Positions 1 to 12,484 of a stretch of 64,000 bases of DNA are shown piece by piece (the stretch's first letter is position 1; each line of letters begins with the position of its first letter). Under the pieces are notes generated by a model. It was not told where the DNA came from and ran no database searches. It was given only the letters and a program-made list of their open reading frames with translations. This stretch comes from Lantana camara (Eukaryota > Streptophyta > Magnoliopsida > Lamiales > Verbenaceae). The stretch lies in contig CM074856.1 in NCBI GenBank assembly GCA_037501455.1, forward strand, positions 47,025,001-47,089,000. The letters run 5' to 3'. The position numbers and the translations under genes were made by a program.

Positions 1-112
1 AATTGCGCATTAATTAAAGTCTTAACAATCGGCCCCACTGCTTAATTTTCTCATCACCGCCAATGAACGGCCAAGATCGTCCAGCAAAACCCGCCAAATT
101 AACTAATTACCC

Positions 113-143
113 CACGTGGTAGTAAAAGATTACACTATAAAAA
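113..143 (+). promoter_or_regulatory. G-box and TATA box of the bHLH gene
   Basis: A palindromic CACGTG (G-box) lies at 113-118 and a TATAAAAA box at 136-143, about 55 bases before the start codon at 196. This is normal core-promoter geometry for a plant gene with a short leader. G-boxes are bound by bHLH and bZIP factors. The sites are seen directly; their function is inferred. Confidence 0.6.
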
Positions 144-195
144 CACCAAGAATCATATTCTTTGCCCTCAAACCCCACGAAAAGCAAATATCAAA

Positions 196-3134
196 ATGGA
201 GAACTTTGCTGATGATGATGAGTATATGAGTTATTGGGAAACCAATATGTTCTTGCAAACTGATCAAGAACTTGATCACAGGTATGTAACCATTGGTGCT
301 CGTATTTGTATTCGTGTATTTCATGAATCCCTTCTCTTGTTTTCCGAGTGATGTGTTTCATGTCCGTATGTGATTTGGTTCGACTCTGCGCGCGGTGCAG
401 TCATTTCGACGAAGTTCTATCCTCGTATTACGATTCGAGTTCTCCCGATGGAATGCAGTCGAGTTCGAAGAACATAGTCTCGGAGAGGAATAGGAGGAAG
501 AAGCTCAACGAAAGGCTCTATGCTCTAAGATCAGTCGTCCCTAACATCACCAAGGTCATTAACTAAATAAAACTTCATCATTATGTGATTAGTATTAATT
601 TAATCCCCACTTATTTTGGATTACTAACTTTTGACATCTTGCTAGCTAGCTCCCACACATATGCCTTTAATTTTTGTCTCCTTTTGGGGCAGTTGTTAGC
701 TCGAACCTAATTCATTCAAATAACTATTCTACTTTTCGTATGATTTGATTGAAAATTCGGACAGAATAACCAATTTAATAAAAAGAGTAATACATTTATA
801 TATCACCAATTGATTGGAATTTGATCGAGCCGGTTTGGACTAGAATTCTTCATTTCTTTTGGGAAAGTTTTATAAGCCATCTATTAATCCTTCACATAAT
901 ATAGCCTACTAATATGATTTGTTTTTTTTTTTTTTTTGTTTTTTTTTTAATGCAGTTGGACAAGGCATCAATCGTTAAAGATGCGATTGAGTACATCAGA
1001 TCACTCCAGAATGAAGAGGAAAAAATTCTTTCTGAAATTCAAGAGTTAGAATCTGGGAATGGGATTTCTTCAAATGGTGAAGATTTAAGCTTTGATAATC
1101 CAGAAGATACAACAGCTAGTTCCAAGCTTAAGAGAAAAAGAATGGAGTATTGCAGTGGTACTTCTATGAGATCGGCAATGCCTATTTCCTCTCCTGTTAA
1201 AAATCTCGAGGTTAGATTTAATTCTAATTTTCGTGTATGAGTTATTTAATTTGGAATTCACTAAATTAATTAGAGCAGCAACCACAGGGTCTAATTAAAT
1301 ATTTATAACAAGATTTTATAGTTTTTTGGAGTAATTATAAAGTCAAATGTCAAGGAATATGTCTTTTAAATTTTTTTCCTTTGGTTCTTGGATGTTCGGT
1401 CAATTTAAAAAAATATGTCATCTTATATCGTATTGTGTTAGATACTGTCGGGAAAACTTGATTATCACGTAAAAAATATAAAGAATATTTTTGTATCGTC
1501 ATATATTGCATGCCTGCGTTGATAGATTTTATTGATTTTGATTCAAATGACTGGAAGTGATTAACATCTATTTACTTACGTGCACAGATACGAATACGGT
1601 GATATATGAGATGATATGAATATATTTTAGTTTTTTTTGGAATTTTTACGTGAATATTATCAAATACGGTATCGAACACGTATTTTCCAACACGAATTTT
1701 TAAAAGTGTTCACATGGCGGAAGTTCCACTAGTACCCCGTTAAGTTTGTATGTGTTATGTCCAAGCAATTAAATAAGACCTCTAGAAAGAAGTCCTACAA
1801 CTAATTCCTACTAAAAAATGCCGCTGATTTAGCAACTATAGGGACATTTCAAAAGAAAAGGAAAATAGCCCAAATAATCAAATATATAGATAGATAATAT
1901 ATATTTTTTTAGATAATAAAACAGAATATATATTCATGGTAGAGTACTATAGTATTATAAAATTAGTGTAGCTATAATTGAAAAATAAATAGGTTTTGTT
2001 TAATATAATTAATATTGGCAGGTAAGGGTATCGGAGATGGGAAAGAAGACATTAATGGTGAGCTTGGCATGCAGCAACAGGGATGATGCCGTGATCAGGA
2101 TATGTGAAGCCTTTGAATCTTTGAACCTCAAAATCATTACTTCCACCGTTAATGCCTTCTCCGATAAGCTCTTCAAGACTGTATTTCTCGAGGTAATTAT
2201 ACCGAGGAAATTGTAATTTTCGTATATCAATTCACCCTAATTCGCAATTTTGGTACAAAAAATCTTCCGATGAAAAAACTAGTCCATAACTCTAAAAGTT
2301 CATAATTTCATGCACTATTTGACCCGAATAAATAATTAAAGACTTATTTCTCGAGGTAATTATATATAATTCATGATATATATATATATATATAGAAATT
2401 ACGCAGGGAATTAGTTACGTACACTTTATATTATATAAATAAATCAAATAATTAAATGAATCTAATATTCCCAGATAAATCATGATTCTATTTGTAATGG
2501 AAAATTAAATTTTACCAGATAGGTGTGGTTAAATGGACCATTAGTTTTAGTCCGATATTAGGGTTTCAATTCTTGATTTTGTGAATGGATGTAACTTTAA
2601 ATTCTCTAATGGATCGTCTAAAATTCAGTATTAATGAGTTAATTTGTGACCATATGGCCTAGAATTAAATCTCCGGTTAGCTAGCTATCTACAAATTCAA
2701 TAAATGAACTAATTATTGTAATCGGTTGTAGGTGACCCGGTGGTGGTGGTTGAACAAAAACGAGTAAATTAATTTGAAATTATTTTTTTTTTAATTACCT
2801 TATGTAATTTTATATGGAATCTTATGTTGGAATTGAAAAAGATTTCAAAAGGTGAGACATAGATATTGTCCACAATCATTGAGTGAAAATTTTGATAGAT
2901 ATTGTTGTCTCCAATGATTGGCCAAACAATATATAAATTACAAGATACCGAGTATATATCTATAAGATTTTGTATAACTTTCCTATTTTTTAGTTAATTA
3001 TTATTTATGAATAACAATACTAAATATCCTCTCTTTTTTTTTTTTCCCTCCAGGGTGACGAGGAAGAGAAAGATGTGTTAAGAACAAAGATTGAAGCCGC
3101 CATAGCTGCTCTAAATCATCCCGATAATCATTGA
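196..3134 (+). CDS. bHLH35: bHLH transcription factor, bHLH35-like
   Basis: Five exons: 196-281, 401-554, 956-1210, 2022-2192 and 3054-3134. All junctions are GT-AG and keep phase, giving 248 residues, the usual length for the plant bHLH35/bHLH27 group. The N-terminus ([19 protein letters not shown]) is typical of that group. The bHLH domain covers about residues 51-98. Its basic region [13 protein letters not shown] has Glu57 and Arg61 for E-box contact, but Asn53 where classical G-box binders have His or Lys. Helix 2 begins [18 protein letters not shown]. Residues about 142-240 form the ACT-like dimerisation domain ([18 protein letters not shown] onward). It is expected to be a nuclear regulator acting as a dimer. 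Introns are AT-rich; the last is 861 bp. The start is the first ATG after the TATA box and matches the family start. The symbol is by family resemblance. Confidence 0.92.
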
Positions 3135-4312
3135 GATCCTAATTGATGTTATTATAATTAACCTAAGAACATTTTTCAATTTTTTTTAATCTTGTAAATA
3201 TATTTTCTTTTTTTGTTCGGATGTTTTTAGGGTTTTCTTTTGTATTTTTTTTTTTTTTTTTTCTGCAGTGGTTATGATGTAGTTTTAGCCTGTTTCCCGA
3301 AGATATCCCCCATAAAAATTAATTAATTTCCTGCCGTTTTCACTAACTAAAACTTTTCTTTTGTCGTTTAGCTCCAATAATTCGAGAGTAATTAAATGCC
3401 TTAATGCCTTCTAAGACACAAAATTATTGGTATAAAAAAAATAATTAAAATCCCTCGGCTGTGGGAGTGCGACAATGCTGAGTCATCGTACATCTTATAT
3501 CGTTTTCCCCTCATTAATTAAGTAATTAAGTGACCCTTTTCCAAGATTATAATACTAAATATGGCCATTTATTGATTTCTTGTGATCATACACTATTAGG
3601 AAGTTCCTAATTTTTATTTAGTCATGACTCATGGTATACTGTATATGTGCATTTAATTAAGAAAAAAAAAAAATCTGAAATTTAGTAGGTTGATTGCTTG
3701 AGTGGCCATATTTGTCATGTCAACTTTAATTGAAGATTAAAGAACGTTATCATATATAGATTTTCCAATTAAGGATATCACTTTCCTTCTTTTGATGCAA
3801 CAATGATTCATTACGTGATATTTTATCAGATTTTATCATTCCGATTTTATCAGATGTCCCTGAAAGGACCCTTATAAGGGAAATTCTATAGAAGTTGCCC
3901 AGAGAAATATGGGCCTAAATAATCAGGCTACAGCAACCTTTTGTTGGGCCTGATATTTTTATAACATATGTACTGTTGATGGGCCAAATTTTGGGCCCCA
4001 ACTCCCGACCCATGCACTTAAAGGGGTTCTGTTTGTTTCACAGCAACCCAGTTATTCTTCTACGAATAGTGGTATCCACGGCCACAGTTAGACTAGACAC
4101 AATGCTATCTTAATTAAAAATCTCGTTTTCGAGTCCTTAGTATGCAGCTAGCATTAATAGATAGACTTTTATATCTTAGTAGTTCGATCAGGCTGGAGTC
4201 TGGACCTATATAAATAAATAAAATATAGAGCCAAAAGAGAAACAGTGATGTCCAGTGTGTTGGACATGGAAATAGCTAGTTCAATAAAAAATAATAAAGT
4301 ACTAAAAATGAA
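3135..4312. other. spacer between convergent genes, with a TGGGCC cluster
   Basis: This holds the 3' flank of the bHLH gene; I see no ORF with plant coding character. Four TGGGCC motifs (site II-like, bound by TCP factors in plant promoters) lie at 3910, 3945, 3980 and 3992. The first three are exactly 35 bases apart. Both flanking genes end toward this interval, so the cluster is not an obvious promoter of either. Confidence 0.5.
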
Positions 4313-4650
4313 CAGAGAATTCTCGAAAACTCCCAAATGGAAACTCAAATTCCTCTTTACTCCCCACTTTTAAAAATATTCCTCTGAACTCCCCAGATGA
4401 AAATCAAACTTCCTTTTTACTCCCCATTTTTTTGACATGTATAAAAACTCAAGAATCGCGTACCCAAATCCCCAAATCACGTAACTAAATCCCCAAATGA
4501 TGTATTTGGGTACACGATTCTTGAGTTTTTATACAACAATGGGGAGTTAAAGCGAATTTGACCTGCCATTTGGGAAGAAAATGAGAATTTTTTTAAAAGT
4601 AAAAAGTTTAAGGGAATTTTTTCAACTTATAGGTACTATTCAAAGAAAAC
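4313..4650. mobile_element. foldback MITE-like element, copy 1
   Basis: The two halves are near reverse complements: TTTACTCCCCA motifs and the 'actcaagaatcgcgtaccc' block on the left match 'gattcttgagtttttatac' and 'aatggggagttaaagc' on the right. The same family recurs at 20491-20880. No coding capacity is seen. It lies just beyond the stop codon of the CIA2-like gene, so it may reach into that gene's 3' UTR. Exact ends and target duplication are not clear. Confidence 0.7.
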
Positions 4651-4860
4651 CTCAATAATGATAATAGCAATTCTGACATTACCATCAACGTTATGACATT
4701 TAAAACTTTTTAGAAGTTGAAATATAGAACTTTATTAAAAAAGGAATAGACTATAGTCAAGGGTAATTGTTTATATTTTGAATCTCATCCTAATTAACTT
4801 ATAATTTATGACTCAAATCCTAATAATAAATGAAAAAAAAAACTACAAAAAACAGCTTTC

Positions 4861-7800
4861 CTAATCATCGTTGGGGGAATTTGGAGCTCTCACAAATCTA
4901 CCCTGCAAACAAATAGTTCCCAAGTCATGTCTCTGAGTATTAAAAATTACGATATGAGAGGTTTTATTTTCGGTGAAGAGATATTTTATATTTTTTTAAA
5001 TAGAAGAAGTGAATTATATTAATTTAATAAGTTAGTCATTTTTTTTACGAACAATGGCCCGAAGGCCAACTAGATCAAGTCCGACTCAACAACATACAAA
5101 GCAACGACAGAAATATCAGAAGATCTACTCGCTGCTTGGAAATCAGCTAATTTTGTGAAGAGATATATTAAATAGGCTTGCAATTTTTGGGGAAATTCTT
5201 GCATGCACCGGGTATAGGCCCTGGTGCATGCACGCACCATTAAACAAATGCAAAACAATTAAATAAAAGATTAAAAAAAATTCAAAAAATATATATATAT
5301 CTTTTTTTTTCATTTTTTATTAGGGTGGTGCATGCACCGGGGTCCCAATTTTTGTTAGTGGTGTTTCCATACTAAAAATAAAGTATCAAAGACTTGATGT
5401 TATTAATAATATTCAAGAAATTACTTTTTAATCATTTCAAACATCAGGAATTCAGGATTAATTAGTACATGAAACTCATCTCAAAGTATTTCCACATAAA
5501 ACAATCAAAAACTTTCAGAATTTAACAATTCTTAGAAAGAAAAAGGAACTCTTATAGGTAGACCAGCACTAGAATTAAAGAAAAGGAAGAAGTTACAAGT
5601 AGAAATAAGAAAGTGGGCAAATAATAATTCACTAGTAACTCTTACACACTTAATAGTTGTGTAAAAAAAAAAAATTTATTATTAAAAATGTTTCGGTTAA
5701 ATATGAAAAGAAATATATATATATATGGGGAAAATATTTAGTGATTCAAGAGATTAAAACAATTGAAAAAGAAGACACCAGGAGACCAAAACGATTCAAC
5801 TTGGGTCTTTTGCTTAATATAAAGACCCCTCAACATAATAGTATAGATAATTAGAAACATCTCCCCATATATAAATTAATTAGGTAAAAATTTCTTACAG
5901 TTGAAAAAAAAAAAAAACTAATAAAATTGTTATCTGTAATTGCATTTAGTCCTACAAATATTTTACTGACACATTTAGTTCTATATTTTATTAATTTTAA
6001 CACATTTAATCCGAATTTATACATTTGGTCCTTTAATTTTAAGTTTTAACACATTTAATCCTATAAAATATATTAAAAAAATGAAGATATTATATTTGTA
6101 GACCAAATGCGTAAGGTACTAAGGTCGGACTAAATGTATTAAAAATTATAAAACATACAACTAAATGTATCAATCGGAATACTTACAGGACCATAATTGA
6201 ATTCCCTCCATATTTATAGGACCAAAAATATAATTTCACCTTTTTTAATTTCTCAACTACGATAATTTCTTATAATTGGATTAAATTCCACGAGAACATC
6301 CGTAATCATACCAAAAAAATAATAAGACAGAAGAAAAAGGGCTTGAGAAAAAATAAACTATAAATGACTACCTTTAATCTGGGCCGTTGATCTGCGTTGA
6401 CTTTTCTGACCTGGTACCTGATTTTCTTAGAGACGAGAGGCGTACGTCGCTTTTCTTTGTAGCGTAGCACAATAGCACCTCTCTTTGCATCCTCCACCGG
6501 GAATAAGTTTATCTGCGCCAACCTCCCCTGCACCCACCAATCATATCACACTAATTAATTTACCATTCTTTTTTTAATAAAAAAGAACATTCCTACAGCC
6601 AATATTATTTATTTATTTATTATTATTGTTAATTACTTAATTACGATTATACTCTAATATTGTTTTATTGTAACGTCGTGACGAGGATTGGCGTAATAAA
6701 ATAGTGTTTCAGTCAAACTGAATGCTGATTAATTAAAATTTAAACCTACCATTACCAGCACATTAATTAAGTATTTTAATAAATTAATTATTTAAGAACA
6801 TTATTTGTTTAGTAGTTGAACATGCTTGGAAAATTCCTTGACGGCGAGTATTAATGATGAGAAATAATTAATTTCTTGACTGAATTTTGGAATTATTGAC
6901 CGGATTTTAATACATAATTTGCACTTTAGTAGTTTAGAGAAATATTAAGTAATAATTCAGAAAAAAATATTAAGAATTAAATAAAATAAAGGAGAAAAAT
7001 AACAACTGCATTGATTGCAGGCCACCAAATTCAACCAAGAAAATGAAATAAAGCAAACCCCACTTCCAATAATGCATGATTCCATCCCATCTTACGTAAT
7101 TTTAATTAATTAATTATTCACCAAAATATTAAAAAAAATATTTTTTATTTCAATAGTGAATAAAGTAATTTTTCACGTGGCTTGCTGCAGATTTTCTTTT
7201 AAAAGATTTTTATTTAAGAAAAACATCCCCCATACTATGATTTTTTTTTTTGCAATTTTTTATCTAAGTTTTTAAATATTTAAATTGATATACGTATTTT
7301 ATAAAAAATTTCAAACCGTTACCTGTACTTAAAAGAAAATTTTTAGATTGTTATCTTGCTTTCAAAATGCAATCTTGATCAATTAGGTACTAATAGGTAA
7401 TCCATTTTTTATCAAAAATTATTAATTTTTAGCAAATAAATGAAACACTTATTAATAATAAATGTTTAAAATGATAATTTAAATATTTGAAACTTAAAAT
7501 AAAAAATTAAGAGAATAATTAATTTTTTTTAATGGGGTGAGATTACATACTTGGACATCATTTCCGGCGGAGTCTCCGGCGGGGGCCTCGCCGGAGAAAG
7601 GCGAGCCCTTATCGGACCAGGAATTCAAAACGGTGTCGTAATTCAGCTTCAGTAGCAATCCTGCATTTGGTTTACGGGTAGACTCCTCACTAGAAGCTGT
7701 ACTGGCTAAGCTCTCTTTGTTTTCCTTAACATTGGGAATCGATTTCCCTTTACAAGACTGCAGATTCTTGTTCTGCTTCTTCTTCTCCACAGGAATTCTG

Positions 7801-8507
7801 GCGATCTTCTTCGTAATATCAGCCACATTCACGCTGGGAAACCTCCAACAGTCTCTCTCATCATCATCAACAACGCTTCTCACTGCTCGCAACTCCTTCC
7901 TCATTCCATAACCATAATCGAATCCCACTAATCCAACCGGATAGCCGTAGCAAAAAGAGTTCATCAGAATACTAGTGTAGATGTTCGATTGTGGAATCGT
8001 TTCATTTTCGTTTTCGCTTTCAGTTCTTGAATTCCCTAGTATGCTGTCAATTCCCTCTTCGACCTCCTCATCAAGAATCGACTCCGCATCAAAATCATCG
8101 CAAGTTTCATGATTCTTGACCTCCCCTGTTTCTCTCCACGGCGTTTCGAATAAATTCAACAGCTTCGGCTCGTTGGTGAAGTCGGGCTTTTCGAGTATGA
8201 GCAAGTCAGAGGGCTCGAACGGGAATTGGTGCGATTTGGTGAATTTGAAAGGGTTCTTGAGGTGTGTTGCGGGGAATATTTTGGGGTACGCTGTGGAAAG
8301 GATTGCCGCAGCTTCGTTGTAGGTTTGATTGGGGCGTTTTCGTGGGGTTCTGGCCTTTCTAGTCGATATTGTGAGAGGTGAATTGCTTGATTCTGAGAGG
8401 GTTGATGATGGAGACGATGAATTTGAAGCCCATGAAGTTGTTGGGGACTTTAAGATGTCGAGGTCTAATCTATATGCTCTACCGCCCCCACTTAAGCAGG
8501 AAGACAT
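4861..8507 (-). CDS. CIA2: CIA2-like CCT-domain protein (chloroplast import apparatus 2)
   Basis: Three exons on the minus strand: 8507-7551, 6527-6372 and 4902-4861. Phases join cleanly to give 384 residues. CIA2-family proteins are nuclear factors that raise expression of TOC translocon and plastid ribosomal protein genes. Family marks: N-terminus [23 protein letters not shown] followed by [12 protein letters not shown] (about residues 32-70); the acidic block [34 protein letters not shown] near the end of exon 1; and the CCT motif in exons 2-3 ([20 protein letters not shown], then GRFVRAPN). An in-frame ATG 15 codons upstream (8552) exists, but the conserved family start is 8507. The last exon is only 42 bases, ending NSPNDD. 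The 1,469-bp second intron contains repeats (5190-5352, 5935-6205). Symbol by family resemblance to Arabidopsis CIA2/CIL. Confidence 0.92.
5040..5185 (-). mobile_element. possible 3' end remnant of a LINE
   Basis: Read on the minus strand, an open stretch ending ...[12 protein letters not shown] is followed by 'ggccttcgggccattgttc' and an A-rich run. Plant L1-type LINEs often end with a GGCCTTCGGGCC-like block after the RNase H domain. The piece is short and degenerate, inside the second intron of the CIA2-like gene. I saw no target duplication, so the call is tentative. Confidence 0.35.
5190..5352. repeat. inverted repeat built on GGTGCATGCACC
   Basis: The left arm has 'cttgcatgcaccgggtat' and 'ctggtgcatgcacgcacca'; the right arm has 'ggtggtgcatgcaccgggg'. 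The core is itself palindromic, so the segment can fold on itself. It sits in intron 2 of the CIA2-like gene. Probably a small non-autonomous element; family unknown. Confidence 0.45.
5935..6205. mobile_element. foldback MITE in CIA2-like intron 2
   Basis: The left arm has 'gcatttagtcctacaaat' and 'acacatttagttctatat'; the right arm has 'aaacatacaactaaatgt' and 'cttacaggaccataattg'. These are reverse complements over about 80 bases with mismatches, flanking an A/T-rich middle. No ORF. The design is that of a MITE; the superfamily is not assigned because target duplications were not found. Confidence 0.65.
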
Positions 8508-9110
8508 TATTCCCAAAACAGGGGAAAAGAGGGGAATATTCAAGAATAGCAATAGGGCAATTGCAAAATACGATGGGACTTAATTTCAATACAAGAGCTA
8601 CCGGGATTGGTAATTGAAGACTTGTAGGTGATTGGCAAAGAAAACATCAAACCAAAAATTGGGGCAAAAAGATCAAATTTTGAAGAACCCTAAACCCTGG
8701 AAAGTACTAGACTCTGAGAAAGTGGCATTATTTTAGCAGAAAAAGGGCTACAAGATCCTATTTAAAACCCTAAAAACGGCCAAAACAGAAAAATTATATT
8801 GTGAAATGTGAAGTAAAAGATTGGTATTTTGGAGGCAGTAGAATTAAAAAGAGCACCTTGAAATCAACGAAACAGAGAAAGAAGGCGTCTTTCCTGTACG
8901 AAAAACCCAGAAGCGGCAGGAGAAATTAGGTAAGGTAAAACGAGATGGGACTTCTTTTTTCTGGAGAGGAAGTGAGAAAAATATCGAGGAACATATATAT
9001 TGAAGGGAGAGAGAGTAAGCATGTTGGGTGCAGAGAGTCACGGGAGGGAGCTACAAGCATAAAAATGTTGAGATCAGCCTGCAATTCCTGTACATGAAGC
9101 ACACAAACTC

Positions 9111-9146
<36 letters not shown>

Positions 9147-9180
9147 AATGGGATGGAAGGAGGTCGTGGAGATGAGAACA
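8508..9180 (-). promoter_or_regulatory. 5' leader and promoter side of the CIA2-like gene, with (TC)n
   Basis: No protein-like reading frame is present upstream of the CIA2-like start. A pure (TC)n microsatellite runs at about 9115-9145 (GA repeat on the gene strand). Such GA/TC tracts are common in plant 5' UTRs and core promoters. Transcription start is inferred to lie near 9000-9150. Confidence 0.45.
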
Positions 9181-9698
9181 GAGGAAGGGACAAAGGTTTG
9201 CTTCTGGAGTTGTTTATTAGGTCAGAGGACCACATTCCTCTCCCATAATTTTATAATTACTTCTACCGGTAACATCAATAATATGTTTGGTCTTACTCAA
9301 CCCTAAATATTAATCATTGAGGAAGGATTGTAAATTTGTAATTTATGAAGTTATTATATATTAAATTCTACATTTTTTATATCCAATTTAATATACTTGA
9401 CACACTTTTGTCACATCCAGAATTGCGAAATGTGAGATAAATTGGAGCTTAAATATTGCAAGTAAATCTGAATCGAAACATCTGACAGAATTGATAGATA
9501 AGTCTAGAATCGGACCTGCTTTGACCAATGATCATGATGAATAATGTTCTTGGACAAGAATCGATCGAAGATTTTATAATGATATGAATTTTAAAAGATT
9601 TAAAAAGAGTGACAAATTAAGTATAATATATTTATTATTATAATTTATTTGATTGACCAAATTAACTTCGATTTATATTTTTCCATTTCTTTCTACAC

Positions 9699-10333
9699 TT
9701 TTTTTTTTTTTTTTTTTTTTTTGAAATTCAAACCCTCAAAGGGGAATATTATTGAACATCAAGAGGAACAATAACAAAAATACAAGGAATAACAAACAAA
9801 TTAACGCAGGCCGAAGCCGCAATTCCAACAAATTTGTGAGCTATTATATTAGCATCACGTTTAATAAAAGAAACAGGCTTCTTGAAGTTGAAGATCCGAT
9901 CTGGGTGAAGTTCCGCAGCCACCTTTTCTCCGGATTGAAAAGAACACTTTGACCTACATCACATAACTCGGCCAAAAAAAATTCTCGGAGAATCACAGAA
10001 CATAATAAAAAAGAATATAAAGAAACTGACTAAACCTCCATACCGAAGCGACAAAACTTCCATACGGAAAAGATAAAGAACTTGAAATATAACATAACCT
10101 AAAAAAACAAACACAAACCGTATCGACCTAACAAATCTGAGAATCTGACAGCATAATAGATCTGAATCAATCCGGCGGTGGAGCATAGTATTCTCCACCG
10201 TCGGATCGAAGTTTCAATTGATTGATTACTTTGTCTTGAGTTTGAAACACGTAAATTAGGGTTTTGATTTTTTAGAGAGATTGAGAGAGAGGAATTTTAC
10301 ATAGGTTTGTTATGTATATTGGAATGATAAGTT
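9699..10333 (-). mobile_element. LINE-type retroinsertion with poly(A) and target-site duplication
   Basis: A poly-T run at 9699-9722 (poly-A on the minus strand) marks the 3' end. The insert is bounded by an exact 14-bp direct repeat, ATTTCTTTCTACAC, at 9685-9698 and 10334-10347, with shared T's beyond it. This is the hallmark of target-primed reverse transcription. On the minus strand the last 200 bases read open as ...FNFKKPVSFIKRDANIIAH..., the typical C-terminal RNase H end of plant L1-type LINEs. The upstream 300 bases look like a leader (CT-rich, 'aaaccctaatttacgtg') with no reverse transcriptase, so this is a severely internally deleted LINE or a chimeric retrocopy. Confidence 0.75.
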
Positions 10334-10351
10334 ATTTCTTTCTACACTTTT

Positions 10352-12214
10352 AGGCTAGGACTACAAGTTTATGTAAATAATACTAGTCCTTTTTTACTAA
10401 AAGACGCCTCAACTTTTCTAATCTTTTCTAAGTTCTTCCTTATTTTATAATTATTACTTGACATTTTCGTACAATTATGATTCAACACGCACTTTGGACG
10501 GGGAATTTTTTTTTTCAGATTTTATAACCCTTTTTTTTTTCGTTAAATTATATTACTAAAGTTTTTAATTTTTCACAAATTTAGTGCTCATTGCCTTGGT
10601 TTTGCCGTATTCATTAATTAATTATTCTTTAAATTTTGTACTAAGATGCTAAGAGAAGGCGAACCTTCCAAGAAACATAGGCCTTAAAAAAACGGCTTAG
10701 CCTGTTTAGTCTCATGATTCATGACTGCACGATCTTAGTATATTTAGGTCCATATTATTAGCATAGTTCTCTGAAATTTTAATATGTATTACTTTCATTT
10801 TTATATTCATTTAAAGTTTTTTTATTTTCTACAAATTAATTTTATTTTTAAAATATATAATCAAATGTTCTATTAATATATTATTTTTATAAAATATAAA
10901 TAAATTATTTTATATAGAGAATAAAAATGAAATATGTGCCTCCTTGAAGCTTTGATATATGTTAATCGATCTCACATTAATTAAATAGTAATGTATGCAC
11001 TATTTATTAATATTTGACAATTCTCGATCTTCATTTTATCATCTACTTTTCGAAAATGAATTAAACCAAACGATATATGTTATCTAACAATAATCTTGGA
11101 TTATCCGTAGGTTCATCCAACAAGGAATATTTCCTCTTAAGGTTTATTTAGTATTTGATATCTTGTAAAGTTTGTAGCTGTAGTCAAATCTCGTTTTTAT
11201 AACTGATATTTATATATCATTATAGGACAAAATGATATTTTTTGAAATTTGGGCGTATAAGTTCCTCTATCATTTTAATTTAATTACACCAAATATCTTC
11301 TCATCTTTCTTATAAAGAGTAAATTAATTAATTTCAAAAACAAAACTATATATCAACAAAATCTAATGAGGTGGCAAGATTTCATTGGCTTGGGAGATTC
11401 TCTAGGGCTTTATATTGGTTAGTGGATTTTCGCATATACCTAGCTAGAAAAGCTAAGGGATGTGAATTTTGGAAGCAATAAGAAGAGGCAATACATTTTT
11501 TTTTTTTTTATTTATTTATTATTTCTATCTTAATTTGTTGTGTTGTGCCTCTTTTGTTTGTGGCATATGGCAATCATACGTTAAGCCATTTGTGTTCATT
11601 GGATTTGGATGGTTTTAATAAGCTTCACGCCATTTATTTTTTGTGCCAATATATATGGGAATCACCATTAAGTACAAATAGTATGTGCTCATGTGAAAAA
11701 CGAACACAAATGTTTTGAGTCCAATCAAATTACTGAAGTGTAAAAATAATAGTCGTTAGTTAAATTAGTATAGTTGATGCCAGATGGGCTTAGCGAAGTA
11801 TGTCACGAGAATGTATTGAAAAAATAATAACATGCATTGGTTTTGTAAATAGGTTGTAATGTGAAAAATATTGATTTTTTAAGGATAGGAATGGATACAA
11901 TTTATTAAGGAAAAAATAGTTAATATATTATTTTTAGAAATATGTATATAGATAATTTGGTATATTTATATTATGTATCTTGAAATTATAGTTTATGTGT
12001 ATTTGATAAGCTGCTGCAGGCAGAGATATTTTGAAAATATCTCAATCTCGTTATTAGCTTTTACACACACACATATATATATATATGGAGAACAAATATA
12101 AAGATTACAAAATATACGGTTGTACACGCGCAGGGACTCTAATGACTAACCTACTTTAATTTCATAAGTTAAAAAGATTAATTAGAGGGTTTCTATTTTT
12201 GTCATGATATTATA
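10352..12214. other. AT-rich spacer, no gene seen
   Basis: Long runs of A and T with stops in all frames. I saw no conserved protein motif, RNA gene or clear inverted repeat. A short (CA)n(TA)n tract lies near 12063-12086. Confidence 0.5.
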
Positions 12215-12222
12215 TGAGCCTG

Positions 12223-12484
12223 CAGTGGCGGAGCCAGAAATTTTATTTAAGGGGTAGACCAAAGTATAATACTAAAGAAAAATTTTATAAATTTTTTTGG
12301 GTGTGGTCTCAATTATTAATAATTTACTATATTGACCCTCACTAATATTAATTTTAACTTAGATGATGGGGGTCAATAATATAAAATCTCATAAAATTAT
12401 ATATATAAATATATATAATAATTAAAAAAAATAAAATTTAGGGGGGTCAATTGTACCCCTCACAACCATGTAGTTCCGCCACTT
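12223..12484. mobile_element. hAT-type MITE with 8-bp target duplication
   Basis: The 262-bp insert is flanked by an exact 8-bp direct repeat TGAGCCTG (12215-12222 and 12485-12492), the hAT signature. The termini are inverted: CAGTGGCGGAGCC on the left against TTCCGCCACTT on the right, with one mismatch at the last base. No coding capacity. Internal G-rich tracts ('ggggtagacc', 'ggggggtcaatt') are sub-terminal. Confidence 0.85.

Noticed and set aside
8505..8552. Upstream in-frame ATG for the CIA2-like protein at 8552.
   Set aside because: The family start MSSCLSGGG is at 8507; the extra 15 residues are hydrophobic and not conserved in family members I recall.
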